From the NCBI GenBank assembly GCA_027924585.1, contig BSBM01000190.1, forward strand, positions 1,116,001 to 1,180,000: DNA of 64,000 bases, read 5' to 3'. The DNA comes from Larix kaempferi. Taxonomy: Eukaryota > Streptophyta > Pinopsida > Pinales > Pinaceae. Below are positions 31,241 through 43,110 of the stretch, piece after piece. The notes beneath the pieces were generated by a model, which had not been told where the DNA came from, made no database searches, and saw only the letters and a list, made by a program, of their open reading frames with translations. The number at the start of each line of letters is the position of its first letter. Positions within the stretch are counted from its first letter, which is position 1. The position numbers were made by a program, and so were the translations under genes.

Positions 31241-34200
31241 TCAAGAAATGCTAGAGTCCATAACATCAGGGATTTGGAGACAAGCTTCAATGATAACTTC
31301 AGCAGAGACAGAGAGGTGGTGCTGGAACTCTTCCCAAGTGTGTAGTAGATTTTGGATGTCGACAGTCAGAGTTGTGAGTTTCGACATATTTTCCATTTTG
31401 TCGTGAGTGGATGTGGCCTGCAAATGGATCATGTCGGGACCAAATGTGTTAATTGTATTGTCAGCAGTAGTGAGTAACTGATTGATTCAAGGCTGAATTT
31501 ATTCAAGTTTGTTGAGGCCTCCTTGGGCCTGTGACATCCACTGAATTTCTTGTTTTTCTAACTTTTCCAATTGCTTGTTCTCCATGATGATCTGGTTATC
31601 AAGTACTTTGATAGAGGCTTCATCTGTGGTCAAGCGCTGGTGCTGAAGCTTGCTTAGCAATGCACTTGTTTTATGAAGATTTTTGTAGACATCACCATAG
31701 TAGACATACCAATTGTTGAGAACTGTGGCAAGTTTTTATGCCTGATGAGCGTATTGCTTGAGTGCTTTGGAGGCTTCTGAAAAGGCTGTAAACTGATTTG
31801 TCATGAGGGAGGATACCTTAGTAGCTTGATCTTGTTGTTTCTTGAGAAGCTCAGATTATAACATCGACACAACAAATTCCAGTAACTAGTATGCTTTGTC
31901 TAGAGGTGGTGTTGTGTCGGAACTAGTTGGGAGCAGGATAACTTGTAGAGCTAATTTTTCACACTTAGCAAGAAATGTGGTCCATTCGTTCTGTAGCTGT
32001 AGTAGCCAATCTTCTGATTCCTGTCGGTGACATCTTTGCACTTTGAAAACTGCATATTCAAGTAAATCGAGTTCTACTTGGGAGGCCAACTGTGGCTGAT
32101 AGCTTGTAGCAACTCCAAATTGATCTAAGTATACAGAAGGAATATTTTCTGATTGTCCATGCTGTGTTTGCTGCATTTGCAGTTGCTGCTGCAACTCTCT
32201 TTCTCTACGTTTCTTCTCTTTGTGTTTCTTTCGGCTACTTTTCTCTTTTTCTTTGCTTATGGTTTGTTGTTCTGGACCCTTATCTTTTTCGGCTGTTGTT
32301 GGATGATTGTCGGTGACTACTTGTGCACTAATAACAGCCTCTTCTGCTTGACTGTGTGTACTGGGTAGTAGTGTTGTAATGACTGGATTGTCATGCTCTG
32401 TTCCTTCGAGCCTTAATGGATTTGCTGATGATGTGCTAGAGATTTCCATATTGCTTGTATTAGTAGCTGGAGCATTTGTGTGTTCTGATGGTCCTGTCGT
32501 GTTGGCTACAGCTTCTCGAGTCTTGACTGGTTCCATGACTCTTTCTGCTTATGTTGTGTTTGCTTCTTTGTTGAGCTGTTGTGAAATTAAACTAGACTTG
32601 GATCCTTCGACAGGGGAACTCGACTGGTTTACTAGGATTGATGGTAGGTCGGTGGCTATCGGAATTGGACTTGGTGAAATGGTACTGTCGAATGGATCCG
32701 GACTAACTAGACTAGACTCAACCTGGGAATTGACAACTTGGGATTTTTTTGCACTAACGGTTTTTGCTTGAATTGGACTCGTTTGTTGTGGTAGTGATTC
32801 GACTGGAAGAGGAGTGAAGACACCTGTTTGTTTTGCATGGATTGGATTTGATGGATCAGGATTTCTGATATGATGGGTGGTCATGTGACCGACAATTTTG
32901 GGGTGGGTAATGGCAAAGGTGAGCCTCTTCTTTGAATGTTGTCAGAAGGAGCTAAGTGAACCGGGACAGTAAACGGAGAGGCAAAAATGGGTTGTTGGAT
33001 GACCATCTCGCGCCAGTTAGGACAAAATATCAGAATGTTTGCAATGAATGTATTCAAGGCAAAGTCTTCTGTAACAGGGGGAACAGGTAATGCTAAAAGA
33101 CTTCTTTCTTCTTCTACTGTAGTTGGGGAATGGGGGGGGGGACTGGATGGTTAGATAAACATTAGGTATGACTAAAATTTTGGGTCTCTTAACAATGATT
33201 TGCGAGGATGGGTACTTATCTTTTTCTAAGAAATTTCTGAATTGTTCTTCGATTGGTAGTTTATTCTTTGCTGCATCTTCGAGGATTTGGGTAGCGCTAT
33301 CGTATAGCTCGATTTCATCTGTTATCGACGGTTCTTGAATTGTTACTTGTCTTTTCCATTTTCCTTTTGTCAATATTACTCGGTTTTGTCGGGTTGTGAC
33401 GATTTCGGCTGCTACCTTCTGGATATTATCGTCTATTAGAAGATGTTCTGGATTGTCGAATTCTGTATCACTGTTCAACTGCTCGCCGACTTCTATGTTC
33501 GGAGTCTGGTTGAGTGCTAACATTTTGGTGCTAGGTGTCGGCTCGGGCTGATAGCCGAAAGTGTTCATGTACAACCGACTTTCATATGCTTCTTCTTGTT
33601 CCATGTCGGACAAAGGTTCGACATATTTGACGTTGGTTTTCATGGCTTATGCCAGAATGGGTAGTACTTGATTAGATTGACAGCTTAATTCTCAGAAGAT
33701 TTCACTTACTGAAGGGTAGTAGTCGAGTCGTTTTGCTGGACCTACTGCTCCTTCCTTGTACCATACTACTGTGTCGTCCAAAGATAGTTGGATGTGGGCT
33801 GTCGGGGGTAGGCTTCGACGGACGTTCTGTGGTACCGTCCATCTTGTTGCAATTTCTTTAAGGTCAATAAACCATGCTTCAAGCCAAAGCTTGACTGTTG
33901 AAGGTCCATGTCGGTTTGTTCCAGGGGCAAAACAACGAAAGTTTTCCATAACGACGAGTCGGACTTCAGCAAAATCTTTGTTTCCTTTTGGTCGAAAATG
34001 GGTCAGGGCAATCCAAATGAGTACGGATGGGTAGTGGATGTTAGCTCCCTCGTCCTGGAACTTCTGGCATGAATATTTGAGAATGTCAGCCAAATAATCT
34101 GCCTAGTTGTATACCTTGCCATTCATAGCCATATTTTTAACAGCTTCTAGCATTTCAGGCTTCAGGTCGAAACCTCTACCTGTCCGTGAAAGCGCATGTG

Positions 34201-34720
34201 ATACAATCTTGGCGGCAGTTTTGTAATTGCCAAAGACAATCTGACTCACGACTATACCTCGTGAATTCTTTCCAATAGGAGAATCAACAAACTCATCAAT
34301 CAAGTCTACACCTAAACTTGTTGGTACAACATCTCCTTTATGTGAAAGACCGGTAATTTTGTGGATGATTTCACCATTGATTTCGATCGGAACATCAAGG
34401 TAAAGCTTGTCATTGTGGTATCTACTAATAATGAACTGTGCAATGACTTCCTTCAATCTTCCAAAATTATCAATAAGGGTGCCCTCGGGTAGTGCAGGAT
34501 TGTAGCTGTCTGCAACCGTTTTGCTTCCTCTCTCCAGTGAACATTTGATTCCTTTCCCCAATCTTCAACACTTCTCCATGCTTTCTTCCAAGTGGGTTCC
34601 ACTGCCTTTGCATTCTAAATCAACTGGAGTCTAGTTTCCAGTGGTGTTTGTTCTTTCTCCAATTCTCTAACTGATGTTGCGGCGGCTCTGCTAGCGATTA
34701 AAGTTTTTCATGGAGCCATG
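31241..34720 (-). pseudogene. Large sense accessory ORF of C, plant-mobile-domain-like core
   Basis: It lies 3' of integrase on the same strand, the position of env in retroviruses, but no signal peptide or membrane segment is seen. ATG at 34720-34718 opens SVRELEKEQ-type helix and TWKKAWRSVEDWGKE; a frame change near 34560 leads to a core with INGEIIHKITGLSHKGDVV (about 34325-34390), then HYPSVLIWIALTHF, a charged and Ser/Thr/Pro-rich middle (33600-32550), a Lys/Arg/Glu run (about 32200) and a C-terminal coiled-coil ending at a stop near 31241. Total about 1160 codons. TAG at 34101-34103 reads where Gln is likely; further stops near 33690 and 33646; frame lost at a G10 run near 33140. Function unknown. 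Confidence 0.65.
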
Positions 34721-35289
34721 GCAGATTTAGGGTGCGAGGTTATGAGACTAGTTTCAACAGAGTTAGGGAATTCTGTTTCTTGGAGTTCAAGTTTTGGCAG
34801 AAGAGTAATCAAGAATCCTTGAGCTTCGTATTTATGGTGGAATTACTCGGCACGGGCGAATGAGATGTAGAGGCCTGTATTAATGGTTGATGTGATGGGG
34901 TTATTAAATTAGGCTGGCCGGATATCGGTGCTTCGTCAGGTGCATTACTTTTGGCGGTGTGACTATCTTTAGCCTTTATTACTTTGTCATCATGATGCTG
35001 CGAAATCTCGTTCGTTGTGTTAGGTTGACGGGTTTCTCTATTTATGTTTGGTCAGTTCGAGCTCCAATACTTCTGTCGTGTCGGATTTTGTTCTATAAAC
35101 TGTCAATGTTCTTGTCGGTTTATGTAATATCGACAGTTATGCATCAGACTTCTTTCTCTATTGTTTCCTTGCTTCCTCTGCCATTCTCTCATCATTTCTG
35201 CTTTTTGCCACGATCTGCTATATTTGGTTGATTGCTTTATAGTACTCTCGTTCGGTTATTTCTAACCATTTTTTTTCTTTTCAAATTCA

Positions 35290-36254
35290 TGTTCATGATT
35301 TATACCTTTTTAGTCGGGCCCCATTTACGACTTTCTTGAAAATATCTCCTTGTAATGTTTTTAGTTGGACTGAGCCATTAGGATTTAACTTTTCGATGAT
35401 GTAGGGCCCATCCATTCTATATGCAACTTTTTTGGTTTCCCTTTTACTCTGCTATTATATAGGAGTGCTAAATCTCCAACTGACAGATTCTTTTGTTTGA
35501 TATTTCTATCATGCTACGCTTTCTGTTGTTGTTTTTGTACTCTCTGATGTTCTAATTCCAATTGTCGACTTTCATCCAGTTTCGACAGCTGTAATAGCCG
35601 TTTGTGTCGAGTATCTTCGACGTTGATATGTAGAGCTGTTGCAATGGTCAGTACTTGTCGTCGAAAATGTAACAAGACGACAACCTCTTGCCCATAGACA
35701 AGTGAGAATGGTGTCTATCTTGTCATTTTCTTATATGTTGTTCTATATGCCCAAAGGACAATAGGTATTTTATCGTCCCAGTCATCCTTCTCTATATTGC
35801 AAATTTTTGTCAGTCCTTTTGTAAGTGTTTTATTGAACAACTCTATTTTTCCGTTCGACTGAGGATGATATGCTGTGCTTATTCTATGATCAATTGCAAA
35901 CTCCTTAGTCAATGCTTTAATGGTTTTACATACAAAGTGTGTACCTTGGTCACTTATCAATTTTATGAGGCATCCAAAGCGTGTTATGATGTTTTCATAA
36001 ATGAATTTAGCAGCAACTTCACTTGAACATGTTTCGACTGGTTCTGTTTCTTCCCACTTGGTAACGTATTTGACAGTAGTAATAATACACCGAGCACCTG
36101 TTCATCGTCCCACTACTGGAAATGGTCCAATAAAATCAATAGCCCATATTTCAAATGTTCGGCTAGGGTTAATTGGGCACAATGGAATTTCTGTTCTTGG
36201 TTGTGGTCAGCCCATGCGCTGACATTTATCACACTTAGATACAAACTCTCTATT
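35290..36254 (-). pseudogene. Integrase (core and C-terminal part), C
   Basis: Minus-strand EFVSKCDKCQRMG (zinc-domain end, about 36250-36205) leads to AIDFIGPFPV, then LISDQGTHFVCKT and STAYHPQSNGKIELFNK, the DDE core. A C-terminal module with GPYII-like sequence and KRY ends near 35300. Stops occur at 36102, 35716 and others. The N-terminal zinc His residues are missing because copia F begins at about 36255. Confidence 0.8.
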
Positions 36255-36856
36255 GATGTATATGTAACTGCGAAATGTATTTCATCTATGTATTTCATAT
36301 ATATTTATTGTACCCTTATTAGAGATGTGTTATTCCTCTATAAGGAAGTGTCGTCATGTGGATTGACAAGTGTCGCAAGTGTGTGTACTTGCCGATGGGT
36401 TATTAGACCACCATGTGTGGGGTCGGCCCTGAAATATATATATTATAATGCGGATGTACCTAGCTAGACAAGTCGGCCCCATAAGGTCACTGGGAAAACA
36501 GGTTAGTATAAATAGAGGTCAGGAGATCTCTATTTAGATAATTCGGAAAGTCATATCTCTCTCACGCAGAAAGTGGCGCACTAGTGAGGAGGAGGATCAT
36601 CTGCTACTAGGAGACTATCTCAGTGTATTTTGGTTGTACTTTGGTTGAGCCATTGCTCTCTCTATCTCTGAGGAAGTTGTGGGGTTTTTCACCTTAGGGT
36701 TTTCCCCACGGAAACTCTGTGTCTCTTGTTTCTCATGCTTTTGATTCTTGTGATGCTTGTCATGCTTATTGTGATTGTTATGCATTGATATACTGTATAT
36801 GTTATTCTCTTAGTGAAGATCCTAGAGTATTGTGAATTAATGCTCAAAATTTAACA
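36255..36856 (+). repeat. 5' LTR of copia F
   Basis: It ends AAAATTTAACA immediately before the primer site. A TATA box (TATAAATA, 36507-36514) lies mid-LTR, followed by CTCTCTCACGCAG. The 5' limit rests on the end of C homology and a TG dinucleotide at 36254-36258. Confidence 0.65.
36507..36514 (+). promoter_or_regulatory. TATA box of copia F LTR
   Basis: GTATAAATAGAGG, about 350 bp before the primer site, a normal position for a copia LTR promoter. Confidence 0.6.
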
Positions 36857-36868
36857 TGGTATCAGAGC
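36857..36868 (+). other. Primer-binding site of copia F (initiator tRNA-Met)
   Basis: TGGTATCAGAGC directly follows the LTR, the standard plant copia site complementary to the 3' end of initiator tRNA-Met. Confidence 0.95.
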
Positions 36869-37430
36869 TAACCTGAGAAGAAGACATTTTGCAGTGACGG
36901 AAACTTGAGTTTCTTGTTTATTGGGTTTCTCTCCATAGATTTTGGAAAAGCAGTATAGTAGATTGACTCTACTCATCAAGGCGCATCTATCTGTCCAATC
37001 ATAATTCAATTCCGAGCATTTTCAAATTTGGCCCTAAAAATTAGGGTTTCCACAAAAATAAGAATTTCTGGAATCTGAAGACATAGCTAGAAGCTCCTTG
37101 CAAAAATCAAAGTTTAGAGCTTTGGATTGAGATTTTTGGCTGGGTAGATCTCCAGGAAACTCAAACCCTAATTCAGGGCTCTCCTCAGTGAACCCGGGAG
37201 GACAAAAAGGCAAATCTGAAGGGTAAAACTTTGCTGATATCAAATTTTGAATGCACCGGGCTAATTATCTCATCAAGGCGCATCTTTCTAAACTTTTAGA
37301 AAGTTGAAATTCACATTTTGAATTTTTAGGGTTTTTCCGACAAACCCTAATTCGGGACCAGATCCAGTTTTCAGCATTTCAAGTGGCAAGACCTAAATAT
37401 TTTCTATTTCCATTTGAAGTACTCTTTAAG

Positions 37431-39545
37431 ATGTCTCGCCACACCAAGCTTGAGGATAAGCATGAAGGGGCTGATAACTTCCGAGCTTGGAAGTATAGGA
37501 TTGGGTTAATCCTGGAAGAGAATGAGTTGGACTCATATATAAAAGAAGACATCCCTATCCCAGAGGATGAAGAGGCCAAGGTATTGCATAAGAAGAACTT
37601 GGTCAAGGCAAAGAGAATCATTGCCGATTCTATTAAAGACCATGTCATACCCCATGTGTCTTCTCTAGAGACACCCAATGAGATGTTTGACTCTCTGACC
37701 AAGCTATTTGAAGGGAAGAACATAAATCGGAAGATGACTCTGCGGAATCAATTGAAAGGGGTCAAGATGTTGAATGGAGAAACCATTCAATCTTACTTAT
37801 CCAAGGTCTCTCAGATCAAGGAGCAACTTGAAGCTGTGGATGAAGTAGTGAACAATGGTGAAGTTGTTATGACCACCTTGAATGGCCTACCTAGGTCATG
37901 GGACTCCTTTATTCAAGGAATCTGTGCAAGAAAGAAATTGATCTCTTTCAATAAACTGTGGGAGGAATGCTCTTAAGAAGAAGCTAGACTTGTAGCTCGT
38001 GAAGAAAAGATGGGAGGTGAAGATCAAGCTCTTGTAGCTCACAACAAAAGAAGCAAGCCCAAGAAGGAGCACTCTCACTACAAGAGATCCTATCAAAAGA
38101 ATAAGAAGGATCTAAGATGCTTCACATGCAATGAGAAGGGTCACTTTGCTTCAGATTGTCCCAAGAACAAAAGGGATAATAACAAAAAATCCAGCAAGAA
38201 GAAGAAGGGCAACAAAAGAAAGTTCCATGCTCATGCTTCCGAGGATGATGAACCTCCAAAGAAGAAGGCTAGGGCAGAAAGTGATGATAGTGATGATGAC
38301 TCATCAAGTGAAGAAGAGTATGTTCTGATCTCTGCTCTCATAGGTACTATCTCCCATGGTTGTAATGATTGGTTAATTGATAGTGGGGCTTCCAAGCACA
38401 TGACTGGGTTTAAGGAATCTTTTGTAAATCTATCTGAACATGAATCACCCCATAAGGTGAAACTTGGGGATGATTATCAATACCCAATCAAAGGAAGTGG
38501 TGAAGCCTCCTACAACCTAGATTCTGGAAAATCTTTGAAGATGAAAGAAGTCCTTTATGTACTTGGGCTCAAGAAGAACTTACTCTCCATCTCTGCATTG
38601 GATGCAAAAGGTATGAGGGTTGCATTTGTGGATGGCCAAGTCCTAATGTGGCCAAAGGGAAAGAACATAGATGATGCAGCAGTGATTGGAGAGCAAGAGG
38701 GAGGTTTGTATAAATTGAAGGGACAACTTGAACATGCCATGGTACATGAATCCATGGAGCCAAGTGAACTTTGGCATAGAAGACTTGCTCATATGCACTA
38801 TAGAGCACTTCCAATTGCAAGCAAGGCCGTAGAGGGTCTTCCTGAAATCAAGACCAAACATGAAGGTATTTGCAAAGGATGTGCAAAAGGTAAGAACATT
38901 AAGAAGGCTTTCCCAAGTAGTGAAATCAAGGCAAAAGATATCCAGGAAATCATCCACTCAGATGTATGTGGTCCTATGTCATCCAGTTCTCTGAGTGGTT
39001 ATGTTTACTATGTCTCATTTATTGATGACTTCTCCAGGAAGACTTGGGTATACTTCTTGAAGAACAAAGATGAGGTGTTTGATAAATTCAAGGAATTCAA
39101 AACCTTGATGGAGAATCAAACTGAAAAGAAGATCAAAACATTCAGATCCGACAATGGTGGAGAATTCACCTCAGGTGACTTCAAGAAGCTTTGTAGTGAT
39201 TTAGGGATTAAGAGGGAGTTGGATGCTCCTTATAATCCTCAACAGAATGGAGTTGCAGAAAGGAAGAATAGAACAATCATGGAAGCAGCAAGGGCAATGC
39301 TACATGACCAAGATTTACCTATGCATCTATGGGCAGAAGCAGCTAGAACAGCTGTATATGTGCAGAACAGAACACCCCACAAGATATTGGACAACAAGAC
39401 ACCATAAGAGGTCTTTTATGGTAAGAAACCTGAAGTCAGCCATCTCAGAATATTTGGTTTTCCAGTATACACTCATGTCCCAAAGGAAAAGAGGACTAAA
39501 CTAGATCCTTCAGGAAAGAAGGGTATCTTTGTGGGTTACAGTGAA
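37431..39545 (+). pseudogene. Copia gag-pol (gag, protease, integrase), F
   Basis: ATG at 37431 (MSRHTKLEDKHEGADNFRAW) starts a UBN2-type gag (to about 37976), then a basic stretch with zinc knuckle CFTCNEKGHFASDC, the protease WLIDSGASKHMTG with intact D-S-G, GAG-pre-integrase LWHRRLAHMHYRAL with CKGCAKGK, and integrase core IHSDVCGPM, TFRSDNGGEF and NPQQNGVAERKN. The frame is almost uninterrupted: only two stops, TAA at 37974 (Gln expected) and TAA at 39405 (Glu expected). It would be one polyprotein. It ends within [10 protein letters not shown], just before RT. Confidence 0.9.
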
Positions 39546-39549
39546 AGCT

Positions 39550-40375
39550 CGAAGGCTGCAAAAATTCTTTGATGCTTTTGCTTGCTTCGACCAATCTCTC
39601 ATCCTGCGGAGAAAACTGAAAATACTTAATAAAATTTTCTTTTAGATCTTTCCAAAGGAAAGTTTCTCCTCTTGCTTCTTCCATCTTATACCACTAGTTA
39701 GGTAGATCGTCAAGTGTTCTGGGAAAGAGGTGAGGCCATTTTCTTTCATCTTTATAGCCTAATTTTATCCATTCTTTTTCGCAACAGTCAATGTGAGCTT
39801 TGGGGTTTTGTCCTTGTGTAAACAAGGGAATGTCAGCCTGAGTTGTTGAGTTTCTTCCTCCAAATCTTTCTATGAAAGATGTTGATGTATTATTCCAATT
39901 TTGAAGTTTCGACTGGTGAGTGTCCCACCATCTCGCAGCTTGACCAGTAAATGTCTCTACCAAACTTTGTAGACGACCTTGCTCTCCGACATGTTTTGAT
40001 ACCTGTTAGACATGTACATCAGGTAGATCACATTCTTTATATCTTAATGTCGAGCTACCATATTGTACATTTTTATCTGGAACAAGTGTTGGATATGCTC
40101 ATGTTTTTTGTTCGAAAATATTTGGTGTGTAAGATACCTAGACACTTCTTTATTTGTTTCCTTGAGATGGCTTCCACATTCCAGCATTCTTTTGCATGCA
40201 GATCATAGTTCTCTATTTTCCAGTCATAGAATTCTGCATCGGAATTGTATCCGAGCGAGATAGGATCTCCGAGATGAAGTTCTCCTTGGTTATTTGGCTG
40301 AATGCGATCTTCATTATTATCTATTCGGTAAAGCTGTCGGATATCGTTATCGACTTCTGTAGGTTCTGACCAAGG
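39550..40375 (-). pseudogene. Second capsid-like module of C, downstream of protease
   Basis: Minus-strand frames carry LGDPISLGYNSDAEFYDWKI, then LVETFTGQAARWWDTHQSKL, a helix CEKEWIKLGYKDERKWPHLF and WKDLKENFIKYFQFSPQDER. This is the helical pattern of a retrotransposon capsid but unlike the capsid at 42400-41750. It follows the protease and has stops near 40377, 40080 and 39692 plus a frame change near 40090. It ends where copia F begins. Either these elements really carry two capsid-like modules or this is a fused piece of another element. Confidence 0.5.
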
Positions 40376-41065
40376 TTATCCCTGTGATGGGAAGATTGGC
40401 ATGATAACCTTATGGCCATTACCTTTCAACTTGATGCGGCTTTTGTCCAAAGAAATTGAAGCCTTCATCTTCCGACCCGATGGTCGACCGACCAAAGCAG
40501 GGAAGGATCTTGCATCATCTTTTGGTACAATGATTTCAAAATCTACTGATGTCGTGATACCTTTAATGGAAGTTTCGACTCTTTTCCATACTCCAATCGG
40601 CTCAATTAATCCTTGATTTGCGAGCTTTAAGTAGATGCCTGATTCCTGTAGTTGAGGTCGACCGAGTTGGTCCCAAGTATCATGAGTCATGATATTCACT
40701 TGGGATCCAAAATCAAGTACAACTTGTTGTACATGATATCCATTTATGTCGAGATCGACTAATGGGTCGGCGTCATTTTTCTCTTTTTGTTTTAGTCGGC
40801 AAATGCTTTTAGTTTGTCTTTGCTCGACGTGTTTTAATTTATGCAACAAATCAATCATTTTTCCTACAGCTTCTTCATGTGAAATTAATTTGAGCAATTC
40901 ATTAAGAGTTTCTTCATGTGTTGCTAAATCATGAAATATGTCAGACGCATCTTTGTACACAGATTTTTGTTTTATAGGATTTGGGTAATCCTCCTTATCG
41001 ACAATTCTAGTTATCTGAGGTTTATCTTGACCAATATGAATGCCTTGCCTTGTTACAATTTGCAA
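40376..41065 (-). pseudogene. Aspartic protease, C
   Basis: Within a 229-codon frame, a helical N-terminal part (THEETLNELLKLISHEEAVG) precedes the protease strand QQVVLDFGSQVNIMTHDTWD (about 40715-40656). The Ser/Thr of the catalytic D-(S/T)-G is Phe here, so the enzyme is probably dead. SFPALVGRPSGRKM follows. It belongs to gag-pol processing. Confidence 0.7.
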
Positions 41066-41139
41066 GTTTTTTGTTCGAAGAACATCATTTTTTTGAACAC
41101 AAGATAAAACATGAACATTTTATTATTATTATTTATTTT

Positions 41140-43110
41140 CTAGATCATGGTAGGGCAATCCTCTAAATAGTGATCACCCACCCCACACATTGTACAAAAT
41201 TTGAGATCAGTTCTTTCCTTATAAGGGCATTCTGCATGTCGATGATTCTCGCTGAAGCATGTAAAACATGCACCAGGTTGACCATATCGAAAGACTCGAC
41301 CTCCACTGCCATGACTGTGACTCTGATATCCACCATGTCTATTGTAGCCATTATATCGCCAATCGTTCCGTCGATCATTATACCTTGGGTATCTGTCATT
41401 CCTATTTTGATTGTACTGGTTATTTCTTCTATCATTTCTCCCGAATCTGTCATTTGCTGGATTTTTGTCTTGGTTTTGCTTGACAGAATTTGCTTGGTAC
41501 ACTGCATGATAATTTTGCCGATTTTTCAGGTTCAGATGACATTCTTCTATTGAATGTGTATTTACTTCACAAATTTGACACCATCTTGCCTTCTTATTTT
41601 TCAGATTGTATGGACAATCATTTGTGGTATGTAAATCATATTCTTTGCATAAATCGCAGAAACATCTGGATTGGATGAGTTTTACATGTTGTCGTCGATC
41701 ATCATTTCGACAAGAATCTTTGGTATGTCCCGAGGTTCAACAAGTTGTACACCATAGCTCTGGTCCTTTTAATGTCATATTTCTAACAGCTTGCTCCATA
41801 CTTTCAAGTCGTTCGTCGACATGTCTGTCCATGGATATTAGAGGGTATTCATCATCCATTTCGATTTCTAGTGCTACTCTTAGCGCATCTGCATATGTAT
41901 TAACATTTTGTTGACGGACATGTATTCTGATTTTATTGATCAGACCAGCAATAAACCATTTGATTAATAGTTTTTCTTCGATTTCATAATCTAATTTGCT
42001 CAGGAGGTCTTCAAACCTTTTGTCATACTCCTTGACAGTTTTTGTCGGATTTTGGACTATTGTCTTCAGTCGTTCTGCCACCAGGTATGTCGTATCTTCA
42101 ATCATAAAGAAGGCCAAAAAGCTTTGTTTGATTTGTGCTTTTGTTGCATTTGGTGTTTTTCCTATGTACCCCATGTACCAAGTCAGTGCTCTCTTTCTTA
42201 ATGAAGCAAAAAATTGAGCAATTTGTCTGTCTTCGTTGGTAATTTGATTAGTTGTCCAGATTGCTTCACACACAAACCAATGTCTTCTTGGGTCTTCGTC
42301 TCCTTCGTAGAACGGAAGGTGTGTTGTAGTGTGTGCCATGTCTGCTATTGTATTATTCTGAGAATTTGATGGAGGTGCGGGTGGGTTATTTCCACAATCA
42401 ATATTTGGTGCTTCGTTAGTATGAATTAGCTGTCTTTTTGGACTTGGTTCTCTATCTCCAGAATCAATGACTGTATCTCCTTCGATATCGCTAGTTCTTC
42501 CTTCGTCAATTACTTCTGTCGAAATCCAGTTAAAGTTTTGTTCAAATGGGATTTCGCTAAATCTCGGACTTTCCGATGTGCTTGTCGAATCGCTCAAATT
42601 TGGTATTGGCAGGGGGGGTGCTTCTTCATGCTCTATGTACACTAGATGAAAACTTCTATTTGAAAATTCGGGTTGAAAAGATATCCAATTCCCTTCTTCC
42701 GGTCGATGAATCAATAGTCTATTGATATCATCGCCTTCTATGCTTCGACGACTCCAAACTCCCGACTAACCAGCATGGAGACCAAGGTTTTCTTCGACAA
42801 TTTCTTTCACCCAAACGCTTTTTGTTAAATGGAATGGAGATGGAGGTGCTACCGTTTCTAGGATTTGAACTTGGAGAGCTCTACCACGCTCTATCCACAA
42901 GTCTTCATCCATCGGTGACAGTTCTTCTTTGACATCCCGATCATTGCGATCTTGACTTGATTCTGGCAGATTCCCTTCTGCATCTGTCGCAACATTTGAT
43001 CCTTGCGTCCTCCGGAGCGCAATTGCCTGCTCTCGCAGCTCTTCACATCGCTACCTCCTTTTTTCTCTTTCGATTTTCTGAATATATGGGGTGCTTTTGT
43101 GACTTAAGAG
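41140..43110 (-). pseudogene. gag of C: capsid and five zinc knuckles
   Basis: A polar N-terminal part (from about 43110; stops at about 43055 and 42766) leads to the capsid: HWFVCEAIWTTNQITNEDRQ, LRKRALTWYMGY, QSFLAFF and KTVKEYDKRFEDLLSKLDYE (about 42320-41960). Five CCHC-type knuckles follow between about 41755 and 41150: CTTC(stop)TSGHTKDSC, CDLCKEYDLHTTNDC, CQICEVNTHSIEEC, CFTCFSENHRHAEC and CTMCGVGDHYLEDC, with an Asn/Arg/Tyr-rich stretch between the third and fourth. A TGA lies inside the first knuckle. Most plant gags have one or two knuckles. Confidence 0.75.

Larger units (their letters stand above)
36255..39550 (+). mobile_element. Ty1/copia element F, 3'-truncated, inside C
   Basis: An LTR of about 600 bp, an initiator-Met primer site, and a gag-protease-integrase reading frame in copia order (integrase before RT). 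The element stops abruptly at about 39550, within the sequence between integrase and RT; RT, RNase H and the 3' LTR are absent. The left boundary is placed where C integrase sequence ends and is uncertain by about 30 bp. Confidence 0.8.

Noticed and set aside
31241-34720. Retroviral envelope gene in C
   Set aside because: Position fits, but there is no signal peptide, fusion peptide or transmembrane segment.
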